This document shows positions 37,471 through 45,513 of a DNA stretch of 64,000 nucleotides, piece after piece. The position numbers were made by a program, and so were the translations under genes. The notes under the pieces were generated by a model. That model saw only the letters and a program-made list of their open reading frames with translations, was not told the DNA's origin and did not search any database. The stretch lies in NCBI RefSeq assembly GCF_007827465.1, contig NZ_VISL01000001.1:2313001-2377000 (forward strand). Reading direction: 5' to 3'. This DNA comes from Dokdonia sp. Hel_I_53. GTDB lineage: Bacteria; Bacteroidota; Bacteroidia; Flavobacteriales; Flavobacteriaceae. Position 1 is the first letter of the stretch. Each line of letters starts with the position of its first letter.

Positions 37471-37607
37471 TGTATGTGGGAGCGTTGAAAGTACCTACGC
37501 TACGGAGTATTTATTATAATAAAGACACTAAAATAGGTCTTAAACGAAAATACAAAATCTCTATCCCATGAACAATTTATTTATAGACAAAGCACTACTT
37601 TTACGAG

Positions 37608-38837
37608 ATGCAGAGCCTCTATTCTTTCGTAATCATACTTGCACAATTATTGTTGCCAATTGTAGGATTTTTTAATAAAAAAATCAGAAAGTCTGTGATA
37701 GGAAGAAAAAATACAATGGCAACACTCAGGAGTGCTTTAGAAAAAGGTCCGCCTGTGATGTGGATGCATGCAGCCTCTCTAGGTGAATATGAGCAAGGTC
37801 TTCCAGTGATGAAAGCTTTACAACAACGATTTCCTAATCATCAGTGGGTGGTTAGTTTTTTCTCTCCTTCTGGATATGAAATAAAAAAGGATAACGCTTT
37901 CGCGAAAGCAACCGTCTATCTACCTATTGATACACCTGCTAATGCTTGTGAGTTTCTAGAAATCTTATCTCCAGATATGGCTTTATTTGTAAAATATGAA
38001 TTTTGGCCAAATTATCTAAATGAATTAAAACGCCAAAATGTACGCACCTTTTTGATATCTGGAGTATTTAGAGAGAGTCAACCATTTTTTAGATGGTACG
38101 GCAAGTGGATGAAAGAGTCACTAAAAAGTTTTGAATATTTCTTCCTACAAGATAAAGCCTCTTCGGAAGCTCTAAAACAGTTAGGTTTTACAAATTATGC
38201 TGTAAGTGGGGATACCCGTTTTGATAGAGTAAGTCATCAAATTGAGATGGACAACACTTTAGATTTTATCGAGACATTTAAGCAAGGTAAACTTTGTGTC
38301 GTTTGCGGTAGTACATGGTCAGAAGACGAGCAAGTATTGCTTTCATTTATAAATGATGCTTCTTCTGATATTAAGTTTATTATAGCTCCACACGAGATAA
38401 AACCTGATAAAATTGCAGATTTAGAAAGTAGATTACTTGTTAAATCAACACGTTATTCTCAATACACTGAAGAAAATTTAAAGAAGGCTCAGGTTTTGAT
38501 TATCGATACAATCGGACTACTTGCAAAAATTTACAGTTATGCAGATATTGCTTATGTGGGTGGGGCTATGGGAACAACAGGTTTACATAATATATTAGAG
38601 CCTGCCACTTTTGGCACACCGATAGTTATTGGCTCAAATTTTAAAAATTTTCCAGAGGCAAAACGCTTACAGCAATTAGCTGGGCTGTATTCGGTGTCTA
38701 ATCAGGAGGAGTTAAATAAAATACTCACTAAATTAACCACTGATATAAATTTCAGAAATCAAACTGGGATGATCGCTGGACATTTCATCAACAGCAATAC
38801 TGGAGCCACTAAGGCTGTATCAAATTATTTTGAATAA
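37608..38837 (+). CDS. kdtA: 3-deoxy-D-manno-octulosonic acid transferase
   Basis: KdtA (WaaA) adds Kdo to lipid A at the inner face of the inner membrane. The 409 residues start with a membrane anchor (about 4-22). The GT-30 N-terminal domain carries HAASLGEYEQ with catalytic Glu60, and the GT-B C-terminal domain has GSTWSEDE, APHE and YVGGAMGTTGLHNILEPA. Length is normal. An exact palindrome copy codes A97-F-A-K100 in the loop before VYLPIDTP, a place where family members vary. It stands alone, divergent from the DegT gene. Confidence 0.94.
   Translation: MQSLYSFVIILAQLLLPIVGFFNKKIRKSVIGRKNTMATLRSALEKGPPVMWMHAASLGEYEQGLPVMKALQQRFPNHQWVVSFFSPSGYEIKKDNAFAKATVYLPIDTPANACEFLEILSPDMALFVKYEFWPNYLNELKRQNVRTFLISGVFRESQPFFRWYGKWMKESLKSFEYFFLQDKASSEALKQLGFTNYAVSGDTRFDRVSHQIEMDNTLDFIETFKQGKLCVVCGSTWSEDEQVLLSFINDASSDIKFIIAPHEIKPDKIADLESRLLVKSTRYSQYTEENLKKAQVLIIDTIGLLAKIYSYADIAYVGGAMGTTGLHNILEPATFGTPIVIGSNFKNFPEAKRLQQLAGLYSVSNQEELNKILTKLTTDINFRNQTGMIAGHFINSNTGATKAVSNYFE
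37896..37909. repeat. 14-bp palindrome, copy 10, inside kdtA
   Basis: Exact GCTTTCGCGAAAGC, read A-F-A-K at residues 97-100, the same frame as in the tolC-like gene. Confidence 0.97.
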
Positions 38838-38867
38838 TTGATTTTCTTTCCCAAGCTAAAAATTATT

Positions 38868-39521
38868 TTACACAGAAACAGCTTCCCGTAGGTATCTTCT
38901 AAAGGGCAGCATCTCTTGGTAAGCTGTAATAATAGTATCCTCAAAACCTGAAGAAACTACTTGCTTTCGCGTAAGCGTTAGTTCAACAGCAAATGTTTTC
39001 TGCCTAAGTAAATTTATATGAGGATGTTTCATTGAGTACCCTTTTGGCGCAGTAATTAATTGATGGTCTGTATACAGCCCTCCAAATAACTTCTTAAATG
39101 ATTCTTTCTCTAGAATAGCTTTAAGATTTTCCCCATTATAATCAATTGCTTCACGAATACTATTTAAAATTTCTTTCTTGGGTCTCCAGTAGCCACCTGC
39201 AATTAAGTTCTGGTGTAGGCCAATTTCTATATAAAAATCACCTTGCTTTGTTTTTTGATCAAGACCTGCTCCAAAATGATCTTTATAAATAGGTTTTGTG
39301 GGATGAAATAACAAATTATTATTAATTCTATTGATAGCTTTCTTTCCAGGTGTATCAAAGTAGTCTTTATCAATCTTTAGGAACTTGTCATTTAGGTGGT
39401 CTAGCCATTTAATGTATAAGTCACGTACATGGTGATATTCTTTACGGTGGGTATCCATCCATTCCTTAGAATTATTTTTTTGCAATGTCTCTAAAAAATT
39501 GTACAACAACTCGAAATCCAT
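38868..39521 (-). CDS. DUF2461 domain protein
   Basis: This 217-residue cytoplasmic protein matches the DUF2461 (TIGR02453) family. Typical segments are NNSKEWMDTHRKEY near the N-terminus, RINNNLLFHPTKPIYKDHFG and FYIEIGLHQNLIAGGYWRP. No biochemical function is established to my knowledge. Length is normal. A one-mismatch palindrome copy (38963-38976) codes L-T-R-K. It is convergent with kdtA and divergent from the small lipoprotein genes. Confidence 0.85.
   Translation of the reverse strand: MDFELLYNFLETLQKNNSKEWMDTHRKEYHHVRDLYIKWLDHLNDKFLKIDKDYFDTPGKKAINRINNNLLFHPTKPIYKDHFGAGLDQKTKQGDFYIEIGLHQNLIAGGYWRPKKEILNSIREAIDYNGENLKAILEKESFKKLFGGLYTDHQLITAPKGYSMKHPHINLLRQKTFAVELTLTRKQVVSSGFEDTIITAYQEMLPFRRYLREAVSV
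38963..38976. repeat. Imperfect palindrome copy inside the DUF2461 gene
   Basis: GCTTTCGCGTAAGC has one mismatch, read L-T-R-K on the coding strand (the L-S-R-K frame with Ser changed to Thr). Confidence 0.75.
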
Positions 39522-39635
39522 AGGGTTATTTTAATTTAACAGTTTTTGGCGATAAAGATTAATAAGTATGAAATGTTAACTAATTTTTTAGAAATAATTG
39601 GTAATCAATTATCAAAGGTGTTGTTAATACCGACA

Positions 39636-39643
39636 TACATTTG
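39636..39643 (+). promoter_or_regulatory. -7 element of the small lipoprotein genes
   Basis: TACATTTG matches TAnnTTTG, 23 bases before the ATG at 39667. No TTG is found at the standard -33 distance; the nearest is 12 bases upstream. Confidence 0.5.
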
Positions 39644-39666
39644 TCCCACTAATTAATATTATAATT

Positions 39667-39888
39667 ATGAAATTACAAAAAGTAGCTATTGCAGCTCTAA
39701 TTTTAGTAGGATTAAGTTTCACTAGCTGTAGGGAGACAGAAACCAAAGAAACAACAGTAGTCCGCGAGGTAGAAGTTGAAACTAGTGATGATGATGGTGG
39801 TATATTAGAACGTACTGCAAAGAAAGTTGACGATGAGGTAAATAAAGAAATTAACGAAGAGATTGAAAAGATAGGAGACGATAACTAA
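39667..39888 (+). CDS. Small acidic lipoprotein 1
   Basis: This 73-residue protein has a lipoprotein signal with the lipobox F-T-S-C (Cys21). The mature part is short, highly charged and rich in Glu, Asp and Lys, with a possible amphipathic helix at about 48-73. I do not recognise a family. It is followed 42 bases later by a second small lipoprotein of similar build, and the two are probably co-expressed from the promoter at 39636. Confidence 0.75.
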   Translation: MKLQKVAIAALILVGLSFTSCRETETKETTVVREVEVETSDDDGGILERTAKKVDDEVNKEINEEIEKIGDDN

Positions 39889-39930
39889 ATTCTATTTGTT
39901 GATTTTATTAACTCAATAAATTTAAAAATT

Positions 39931-40170
39931 ATGAAAACTCTGAAAATAGCAGTTGTAGCACTAGGTGTTGCAGCAATCTCACTTTCTTCTTGTAAAGAGA
40001 AAAAAACCGAAACTGAAACTTTGATCGAAGAGGCAAAAGAAAATGGCGCTGATATCAAAGAAAAAAACACAGATGACGGCTACAAATTAAAAGTCGAAGA
40101 CGCCAATGGCGACGAGACAAAAATTAAAGTAGACGAAAACGGTGAAGTAAAAGTAAAAACTGACGATTAA
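39931..40170 (+). CDS. Small acidic lipoprotein 2
   Basis: This 79-residue protein has a lipoprotein signal with lipobox L-S-S-C (Cys21, the same position as in its neighbour). The mature part is acidic and ends in alternating charged/hydrophobic strands (YKLKVEDANGDETKIKVDE), which suggests a small beta structure. No family is recognised. The signal peptide resembles that of the gene before it, so the pair may come from an old duplication. A bidirectional terminator follows. Confidence 0.75.
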   Translation: MKTLKIAVVALGVAAISLSSCKEKKTETETLIEEAKENGADIKEKNTDDGYKLKVEDANGDETKIKVDENGEVKVKTDD

Positions 40171-40190
40171 TCTGAAGTTTTTATAAATTT

Positions 40191-40222
40191 AAAAGAGTCA
40201 ATACGAAAGTATTGACTCTTTT
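40191..40222. terminator. Bidirectional terminator
   Basis: A 14-bp perfect stem (40191-40204 with 40209-40222) with a GAAA tetraloop and flanking A- and T-runs serves the lipoprotein genes on the plus strand and the S24 regulator on the minus strand. Confidence 0.9.
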
Positions 40223-40993
40223 TTATGCTTTAAATTTTGTCATTTGTGCTTTTAAATCCTCCATAGATTGCTGGAGTTCTTTTAGTAAATTATTACTACT
40301 ATTTTCATCTAAGCTAAAGGTCAACTTACTGTTAACTTGCCATATTTCTTGTATATTACTTACTTCAACCTCATAGGGAGCATATTCCTTGTTTATTGAA
40401 ATAAGTAAAACTCGTGATGTATCTGGAAGCTTTTGTAGTTTCTTTATCACTACAGCATCCTGCATCACAATCACATAAACTTTATTGTCGCTAGCACTTT
40501 CTAATCCTTCTACGCCCTTTGCTAGTACCCAGTCTTCTGGTCTAAAATTGGGTAACATACTATCTCCTTCTACTTGAAAACCTCGGTAGGTTGCATTGCG
40601 ATACTGTGGCAATGGTAAATCAAATGCGGGTAATTTTTGATACCACTCGACATCTGCAATATTGTTAGGGTAACCTGCGGCTGCTTTTTGATTAACTAAC
40701 ACCATATTTTCTTGATCGTCTTTATCTACTACAACGACTTTAGGACTTACGTCTCCTTTGTCAGTATTAAGGTGTTTTTGATTACTATATCCATAAATCC
40801 ATAATGGATTGATCTGAAATAATCGGAGCAATTCTGTGATTACTTGACCAGAGAGTTTTGTACGACCACGTTCAATATCTGCTGTTGAGTTCTTTATTCC
40901 TAATTGCTCTGCAAATTCTGCTTGAGTAAAATCGTGATCTTCACGTACTTCTTTAAATCTTCTTATTTCTGAAGGTAAATCATTTATGCCCAT
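40223..40993 (-). CDS. XRE helix-turn-helix regulator with S24 (LexA/CI-like) peptidase domain
   Basis: This 256-residue protein joins an XRE-type DNA-binding domain (about 10-65, FTQAEFAEQLGIKNSTADIERG) to an S24 peptidase domain (about 98-225). The catalytic serine is Ser145 in VEGDSMLP and the lysine is Lys184 in VVIKKL. An Ala106-Gly107 bond (KAAAGYPN) sits where LexA and CI repressors cut themselves. A coiled-coil tail follows (about 230-256). It may therefore be a stress-cleavable repressor. Neighbours are housekeeping genes, not phage genes. It is a single gene with terminators on both sides. Confidence 0.88.
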   Translation of the reverse strand: MGINDLPSEIRRFKEVREDHDFTQAEFAEQLGIKNSTADIERGRTKLSGQVITELLRLFQINPLWIYGYSNQKHLNTDKGDVSPKVVVVDKDDQENMVLVNQKAAAGYPNNIADVEWYQKLPAFDLPLPQYRNATYRGFQVEGDSMLPNFRPEDWVLAKGVEGLESASDNKVYVIVMQDAVVIKKLQKLPDTSRVLLISINKEYAPYEVEVSNIQEIWQVNSKLTFSLDENSSNNLLKELQQSMEDLKAQMTKFKA

Positions 40994-41050
40994 AAGGTAA
41001 ATATAAGTAAATTAGGAATATTTCCAATATGTCATTTAAATTATTCAAAA

Positions 41051-41079
41051 AAAAAAATCTCGGATACCGAGATTTTTTT
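41051..41079 (-). terminator. Terminator of fabD
   Basis: A 13-bp stem (41051-41063 with 41067-41079, A-run plus TCTCGG / CCGAGA plus T-run) with a 3-base loop lies 12 bases after the fabD stop on the minus strand. Confidence 0.88.
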
Positions 41080-41091
41080 TATAATTTTTTT

Positions 41092-41976
41092 CTATTCAGG
41101 AAGCTGTGCACTGCCTGCTGTAGCACTACGGTCAATTTTCTTAACAAGACCTTGTAAAACACGTCCGGGACCCACTTCAATAAATTCTGTCGCTCCATCT
41201 GCAATCATTTGTTGTATTGTTTGCGTCCATTTTACAGGAGCTGTCAATTGTGCGATGAGATTTTTTTGAATTTCACTTGCACTTGTAACGGCTTTAGCGG
41301 ATACGTTTTGATAAATAGGACATATAGGGTCCTTAAAGATCGTTTGCTCAATAGCTTTTTCTAATTCTTCTCTTGCTGGCTCCATCATGGGAGAGTGAAA
41401 ACCACCACCTACAGGAAGTACTAAAGCTCTCTTTGCTCCGCGCTCTTTCATAGTGGCGCAAGCAGCATTTATCGCATTTACCTCACCAGAAATTACTAAT
41501 TGCCCAGGGCAATTGTAATTTGCAGCTACCACAATACCATCGGTTCCTTCACAGACTTCTTCCACAACCGAATCTTCTAGCGCAAGTACAGCTGCCATTG
41601 TTGATGGTTGTAATTCGCAAGCTTTTTGCATTGCTTGTGCTCTTTTACTTACTAGTAAAAGAGCGTCTTCAAATGAGAGCGCACCACAAGCTACCAAAGC
41701 AGAAAATTCACCTAAGGAATGTCCTGCAACCATCGCTGGGTCAAAATTTTCAAGAACAGCTTGAAGCGCTACTGAGTGTATAAATATGGCGGGTTGTGTC
41801 ACCTTAGTTTCTTTAAGATCTTCGGCCGAACCTTCAAACATGGTTTCAGTGATATTAAACCCTAGAATGTCGTTTGCTTTGAGAAATAAGTCTTGAGCTA
41901 CTGGATACTTTTCAAAAATATCCAGTCCCATTCCTGTAAACTGAGCTCCTTGACCTGGAAATATATATGCTTTCAT
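41092..41976 (-). CDS. fabD: Malonyl-CoA:ACP transacylase
   Basis: FabD loads malonyl groups onto acyl carrier protein for fatty-acid synthesis. The 294 residues carry the nucleophile Ser87 in GHSLGEFSAL, the catalytic His193 in GGGFHSPMM, FPGQGAQ at 6-12 and QNVSAKAV near the C-terminus. Length is normal. It is not beside other fab genes here. It ends at a strong terminator, and a palindrome copy lies upstream. Confidence 0.96.
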   Translation of the reverse strand: MKAYIFPGQGAQFTGMGLDIFEKYPVAQDLFLKANDILGFNITETMFEGSAEDLKETKVTQPAIFIHSVALQAVLENFDPAMVAGHSLGEFSALVACGALSFEDALLLVSKRAQAMQKACELQPSTMAAVLALEDSVVEEVCEGTDGIVVAANYNCPGQLVISGEVNAINAACATMKERGAKRALVLPVGGGFHSPMMEPAREELEKAIEQTIFKDPICPIYQNVSAKAVTSASEIQKNLIAQLTAPVKWTQTIQQMIADGATEFIEVGPGRVLQGLVKKIDRSATAGSAQLPE

Positions 41977-42024
41977 AATAGTTAGTTTCAGTTGTAAAAA
42001 TACAAATTGTATGTTGGAGATTCC

Positions 42025-42038
42025 GCTTTCGCGAAAGC
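42025..42038. repeat. 14-bp palindrome, copy 11
   Basis: Exact core in the gap between folA and fabD (both minus strand), with the perfect symmetry extended to 22 bp (42021-42042) through TTCC/GGAA flanks instead of the usual TTAC/GTAA. Confidence 0.97.
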
Positions 42039-42067
42039 GGAATTAACATTCTTAAATTCAATTTAAG

Positions 42068-42553
42068 CTACCTAACTTTCTTATAAGTCTCGTAGGTAAA
42101 ACTATAGTTATGATTATCGTCTTTTTTGTGATGATGGTTCTCTATTAATTCCCATTTATCTTTGTCAATCACAGGAAAAAAAGCATCTGCATTAAAATGA
42201 CCGTGAACACGTGTTAATTCTATATGAGTAGCATAGGTCAAGCCCAGTTTATAAATCTCTCCACCACCTATAATAAAAGTATGATCGTCGTCTTTACTAT
42301 ACGTAAGCGCATCCTCTATATTATGTACAACTATTGCATTTTCTGCATTATAATTTGATTTTCTAGTAATTATAATGTGAGTGCGGTTAGGTAGGGGGCG
42401 AGGAAAAGATTCCCAAGTTTTACGACCCATTATTATGTGATGACCCGTTGTGAGTTTTTTAAATCTTTTAAAATCATCGGGTAAATGCCATACGAGATCA
42501 CCATCTTTCCCCAATTCGTTACCTTCTCCTGCCGCAGCAATCATTGTAATCAT
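42068..42553 (-). CDS. folA: Dihydrofolate reductase
   Basis: FolA reduces dihydrofolate with NADPH and pairs functionally with thymidylate synthase, also in this window. The 161 residues include GDLVWHLPDDFKRFK (Trp22 and the catalytic acid at Asp26/27), IMGRKTWESFPRPLPNR and FIIGGGEIY. Length is normal. Its ATG overlaps the stop codon of the upstream 2TM gene by four bases, indicating translational coupling. Confidence 0.96.
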   Translation of the reverse strand: MITMIAAAGEGNELGKDGDLVWHLPDDFKRFKKLTTGHHIIMGRKTWESFPRPLPNRTHIIITRKSNYNAENAIVVHNIEDALTYSKDDDHTFIIGGGEIYKLGLTYATHIELTRVHGHFNADAFFPVIDKDKWELIENHHHKKDDNHNYSFTYETYKKVR

Positions 42554-42999
42554 AGGGGAGTATTTTGATCTGTAAGTGGAAGATTCGGGTCTTTTAAAGA
42601 TGGCTTTTTTTTTTCAGGGAGAGGCATTTTTTGTTGTATGGCCTCGTCTAACTCTGCAATTTTTAATTTTTGCTTAGTAACAAGTTTATCAAGTTGTTCT
42701 TTCTCCCATTCTTTATTCATAAAGCTACTCATAAATACGACATTTATTATGTGTACAAGAAAAAAGAAAGACCATAAGAGAATAGCCCAGACAAACCAGT
42801 CAATATTTAGGATTTTAAATTCTTTTCCTATGCCTAGGGCAAGGTTGAGAACAATTAATACGATTGCTCCAGCTAGAAATAAAACAAAGTGACGATAGAG
42901 TTTCTTTTTTTGTTTAATACGAGCCTGTGCATTCTCTATAAGTTCTCTTTGCTCTGGATCTATAGAAGAAGTGTTGGTTTTTTTTGAGAATAATGACAT
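42550..42999 (-). CDS. 2TM-domain protein
   Basis: This 149-residue protein has two membrane helices (about 36-57 and 66-90) flanked by basic and coiled-coil regions, matching the 2TM domain family common in Bacteroidota. A soluble tail rich in Lys and Pro follows. Its function is unknown. It overlaps the folA start by four bases and is probably the first gene of a two-gene operon. Confidence 0.82.
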   Translation of the reverse strand: MSLFSKKTNTSSIDPEQRELIENAQARIKQKKKLYRHFVLFLAGAIVLIVLNLALGIGKEFKILNIDWFVWAILLWSFFFLVHIINVVFMSSFMNKEWEKEQLDKLVTKQKLKIAELDEAIQQKMPLPEKKKPSLKDPNLPLTDQNTPL

Positions 43000-43081
43000 A
43001 ATATGCGACCTTTAGTGGTGAAAGCTTGATAAGCTTTTGCTATATAAAATTACTATTTTACTAAGCAACAATAGAAGGCTT

Positions 43082-44161
43082 ATGAAAAATTTTGCAAAAC
43101 TATTTCCCATACTGGATCAATATACATATCTCAATACTGCGGCATCCGGTTTATTGCCACTTCCCGTAATGGAATGGCGTAGGCAGCATGATGCAGATTT
43201 TTTAGAAAAAGGAAGCATTCTCAAAGAAAATCAGGGCACTATTTTGTCTGAGGTTCGAGAAAAAGTAGGTAGGTTATTTTCTTGTGCATCAAATAGAGTA
43301 GCCCTGGTACCTAATTTTTCTTACGGTTTTAATACGTTGTTAGAAGGAGTTATACATTATAAAAATGTTTTGCTGCTAGATGGGGATTATCCATCTGTGA
43401 ACTGGCCTTTTGAGAGCAGGGACTTTGGGATTAATTATGTTTCTATAGATGCAGATCTTGAGAATAGAATTGAAGACGCTTTTTCAAAATCCCAGCCTGA
43501 TATTTTTGCATTTTCATTAGTTCAGTGGGTATCAGGGATAAAAGTGAATCATCAGTTTCTAAAAGATCTTAAAGCTAAGTATCCATCTACTTTGTTTCTT
43601 GCTGATGCAACGCAATATGTAGGCACTGAGGTCTTCGATTTTGACAACTCTGGTATAGATGTTATAGGAGCCAGTTGCTATAAATGGATGAATGCAGGTT
43701 ATGGCAATGCCTTTTTTTTATTTAAAGAAGTGATTGCACAGCAAGTAGCTCCAAAAACAACAGGATTTAACTCTTTTCAGGGAAAATACAAGCCACAAGA
43801 AGGAAATTTCATAGGCCGTTTTGAGCCAGGACATCAGGACACATTAAATTATGGAAGTTTAGGAGTGGCTATAGATTTAATTAATGATATAGGAATGGAC
43901 GTTATTCAATCAAACTTACAAAGTATACATCATAAAGTAAGTATTGCTTTTAAAGATAGAGGTTTATTAGAGGCTGATGTTGCAAACCGTATGGATCATG
44001 GGTGTTTTTACAATATTTCTGGAGATGAACATCTTTTGAAGTCTTTGCGTAGCAATAACATCATTGCTTCGTTACGCGGAGATGGTTTAAGGACAAGTTT
44101 TCATTATTTTAATACAGAGCGCGATTTAGAAGAATTGCTACACTATTTGGATAGACAATAA
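43082..44161 (+). CDS. Aminotransferase class V-fold PLP enzyme
   Basis: This 359-residue enzyme has the class V fold of cysteine desulfurases and related lyases. The PLP lysine is Lys201 in GASCYKWMNAGYG, and Asp175 in ADATQ holds the pyridine nitrogen. I choose the ATG at 43082. An in-frame TTG at 43037 would add 15 poorly conserved-looking residues. It is convergent with the DUF427-egtD-egtB genes. Because EgtE, the C-S lyase of ergothioneine synthesis, belongs to this fold, it is a candidate for that step, but this rests only on fold and neighbourhood. Confidence 0.85.
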   Translation: MKNFAKLFPILDQYTYLNTAASGLLPLPVMEWRRQHDADFLEKGSILKENQGTILSEVREKVGRLFSCASNRVALVPNFSYGFNTLLEGVIHYKNVLLLDGDYPSVNWPFESRDFGINYVSIDADLENRIEDAFSKSQPDIFAFSLVQWVSGIKVNHQFLKDLKAKYPSTLFLADATQYVGTEVFDFDNSGIDVIGASCYKWMNAGYGNAFFLFKEVIAQQVAPKTTGFNSFQGKYKPQEGNFIGRFEPGHQDTLNYGSLGVAIDLINDIGMDVIQSNLQSIHHKVSIAFKDRGLLEADVANRMDHGCFYNISGDEHLLKSLRSNNIIASLRGDGLRTSFHYFNTERDLEELLHYLDRQ

Positions 44162-44184
44162 AAATGTAGTAGACCTGCTGTAAT

Positions 44185-44466
44185 CTATTCTATGATAGAA
44201 ACTCCTTTCCAGAAAGCCACTCTATTTTCTATATTTTTTGCTTTGTTTTTGGTATTTGGGTAAAACCATGCTGCATCAGTATTTTCTTTACCGTTGACTG
44301 ATATTGAATAATAGGAGGCCTCACCTTTCCACGGACAAGTGGATTTCTGTCTGCTAGGTTTAAAAAACTCTTTTTTAAGGGTATTATGAGGGAAATAATG
44401 GTTGTTTTCTACAACAATGGTATCCTCGCTTTCCGCAATGACTTGGTTATTCCAGATAGCTTTCAT
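44185..44466 (-). CDS. DUF427 domain protein
   Basis: This 93-residue protein matches DUF427, a small beta-rich domain: MKAIWNNQVIAESEDTIVVE, then YFP, STCPWKGEASYYS and DAAWFYPNTK. No function is established to my knowledge. It is the last gene behind egtB and egtD, 50 bases after egtD with an exact palindrome copy in the spacer. The association with ergothioneine genes may be functional or accidental. Confidence 0.9.
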   Translation of the reverse strand: MKAIWNNQVIAESEDTIVVENNHYFPHNTLKKEFFKPSRQKSTCPWKGEASYYSISVNGKENTDAAWFYPNTKNKAKNIENRVAFWKGVSIIE

Positions 44467-44496
44467 ATTTGATATTTTTTAAGGTGTTTCATTTTT

Positions 44497-44510
44497 GCTT
44501 TCGCGAAAGC
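44497..44510. repeat. 14-bp palindrome, copy 12
   Basis: Exact core in the 50-base spacer between egtD and the DUF427 gene, inside what looks like one operon. Confidence 0.97.
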
Positions 44511-44516
44511 AGAACC

Positions 44517-45485
44517 CTATCTTTTTGTAAATACATAGTTTTTGTAATATGAATTTTTATCTGTGAATTGATCAATAATTTGAAGTCCAGATTCTCCTGA
44601 CAACCACTCGACGATAGTATCATCATATTTTTGGCTTATTTCTGTATGGATTGATTCCCAAGGTGTAAAATGAATCGTCAGGCCTAGAGAATTGATTGAA
44701 ACAGATTGCTCTTTTGTACTTACTAAATAGCTTTTTGCAGTTCCAGATTCTGGATTGTAAACTTCCCAATGTTTGAAAGAATCTACGTCAAAATTTGCAT
44801 CCATTTCATCATTGATACGGTGGAGTAAATTTTTATTGAATGCTGCTGTTATTCCTTCTGGGTCATTGTAGGCATCAAGAATAGTTTGTGGGTTTTTCTT
44901 TTGATCAAAGCCCATAAAGAGCAGATCTTTTTGACTCATTGCTTCTTGAATATTAGTCAAAAAATCTATGGCTTGAGGGTGTAAAAGATTTCCAATGTTA
45001 GATCCTAAAACCATAATCACTTTTTTACGACTATTATAATCTGCTACACTTTCTAGAACGTCAAAATACGAACCTTGCTGTGGTTTAATGTCTACTTTAG
45101 GAAGCTCCTCCTGTACACTTTTCTCCAGACCTTCTAGTACATTATGGCTTATATCAATAGGTAGATAGCAAAAATCATCATCCCGAGAAACGAGGTGTCT
45201 TAGTAATATTTTTGTTTTTTTACCGTCACCTGCTCCTAGTTCAATTAGGTCAAATCCAGAGGGGCTTGTAAAAGCCTCAGAGATAGCCTCCTTGTGTGTT
45301 TCTAAAATTTCAAACTCGGCGCCCGTAAGATAGTAGGAGGGCATTTCCATTATATCTTGAAAGAGTTTATCTCCTTTTTTATCATAAATATATTTTGAAG
45401 AAAGATATTTTGGAAAAGAACTAAGACCTTCTGCAGTGTCTTTTTCAAAATTAGAAGCGTATGTTATTTTTCTTTTAGTCGTCAT
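44517..45485 (-). CDS. egtD: Histidine N-alpha-methyltransferase (EgtD type)
   Basis: EgtD trimethylates histidine to hercynine using SAM, the first step of ergothioneine synthesis. The 322 residues have the SAM-binding loop DLIELGAGDGKKT (79-91) and the LGSNIGN motif expected in the family. The substrate-side motif reads SYYLTGAE (50-57), which differs from the usual Y-Y-x-T-R-x-E form at the Arg position. It follows egtB by 28 bases, and the pair makes the assignment likely. Confidence 0.88.
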   Translation of the reverse strand: MTTKRKITYASNFEKDTAEGLSSFPKYLSSKYIYDKKGDKLFQDIMEMPSYYLTGAEFEILETHKEAISEAFTSPSGFDLIELGAGDGKKTKILLRHLVSRDDDFCYLPIDISHNVLEGLEKSVQEELPKVDIKPQQGSYFDVLESVADYNSRKKVIMVLGSNIGNLLHPQAIDFLTNIQEAMSQKDLLFMGFDQKKNPQTILDAYNDPEGITAAFNKNLLHRINDEMDANFDVDSFKHWEVYNPESGTAKSYLVSTKEQSVSINSLGLTIHFTPWESIHTEISQKYDDTIVEWLSGESGLQIIDQFTDKNSYYKNYVFTKR

Positions 45486-45513
45486 AGACTTTAGCTTAAC
45501 TGATAATATTGTA

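Noticed and set aside
40223..40993. S24 regulator as a remnant of a prophage
   Set aside because: No integrase, structural or lysis genes flank it, and the base composition matches its neighbours.
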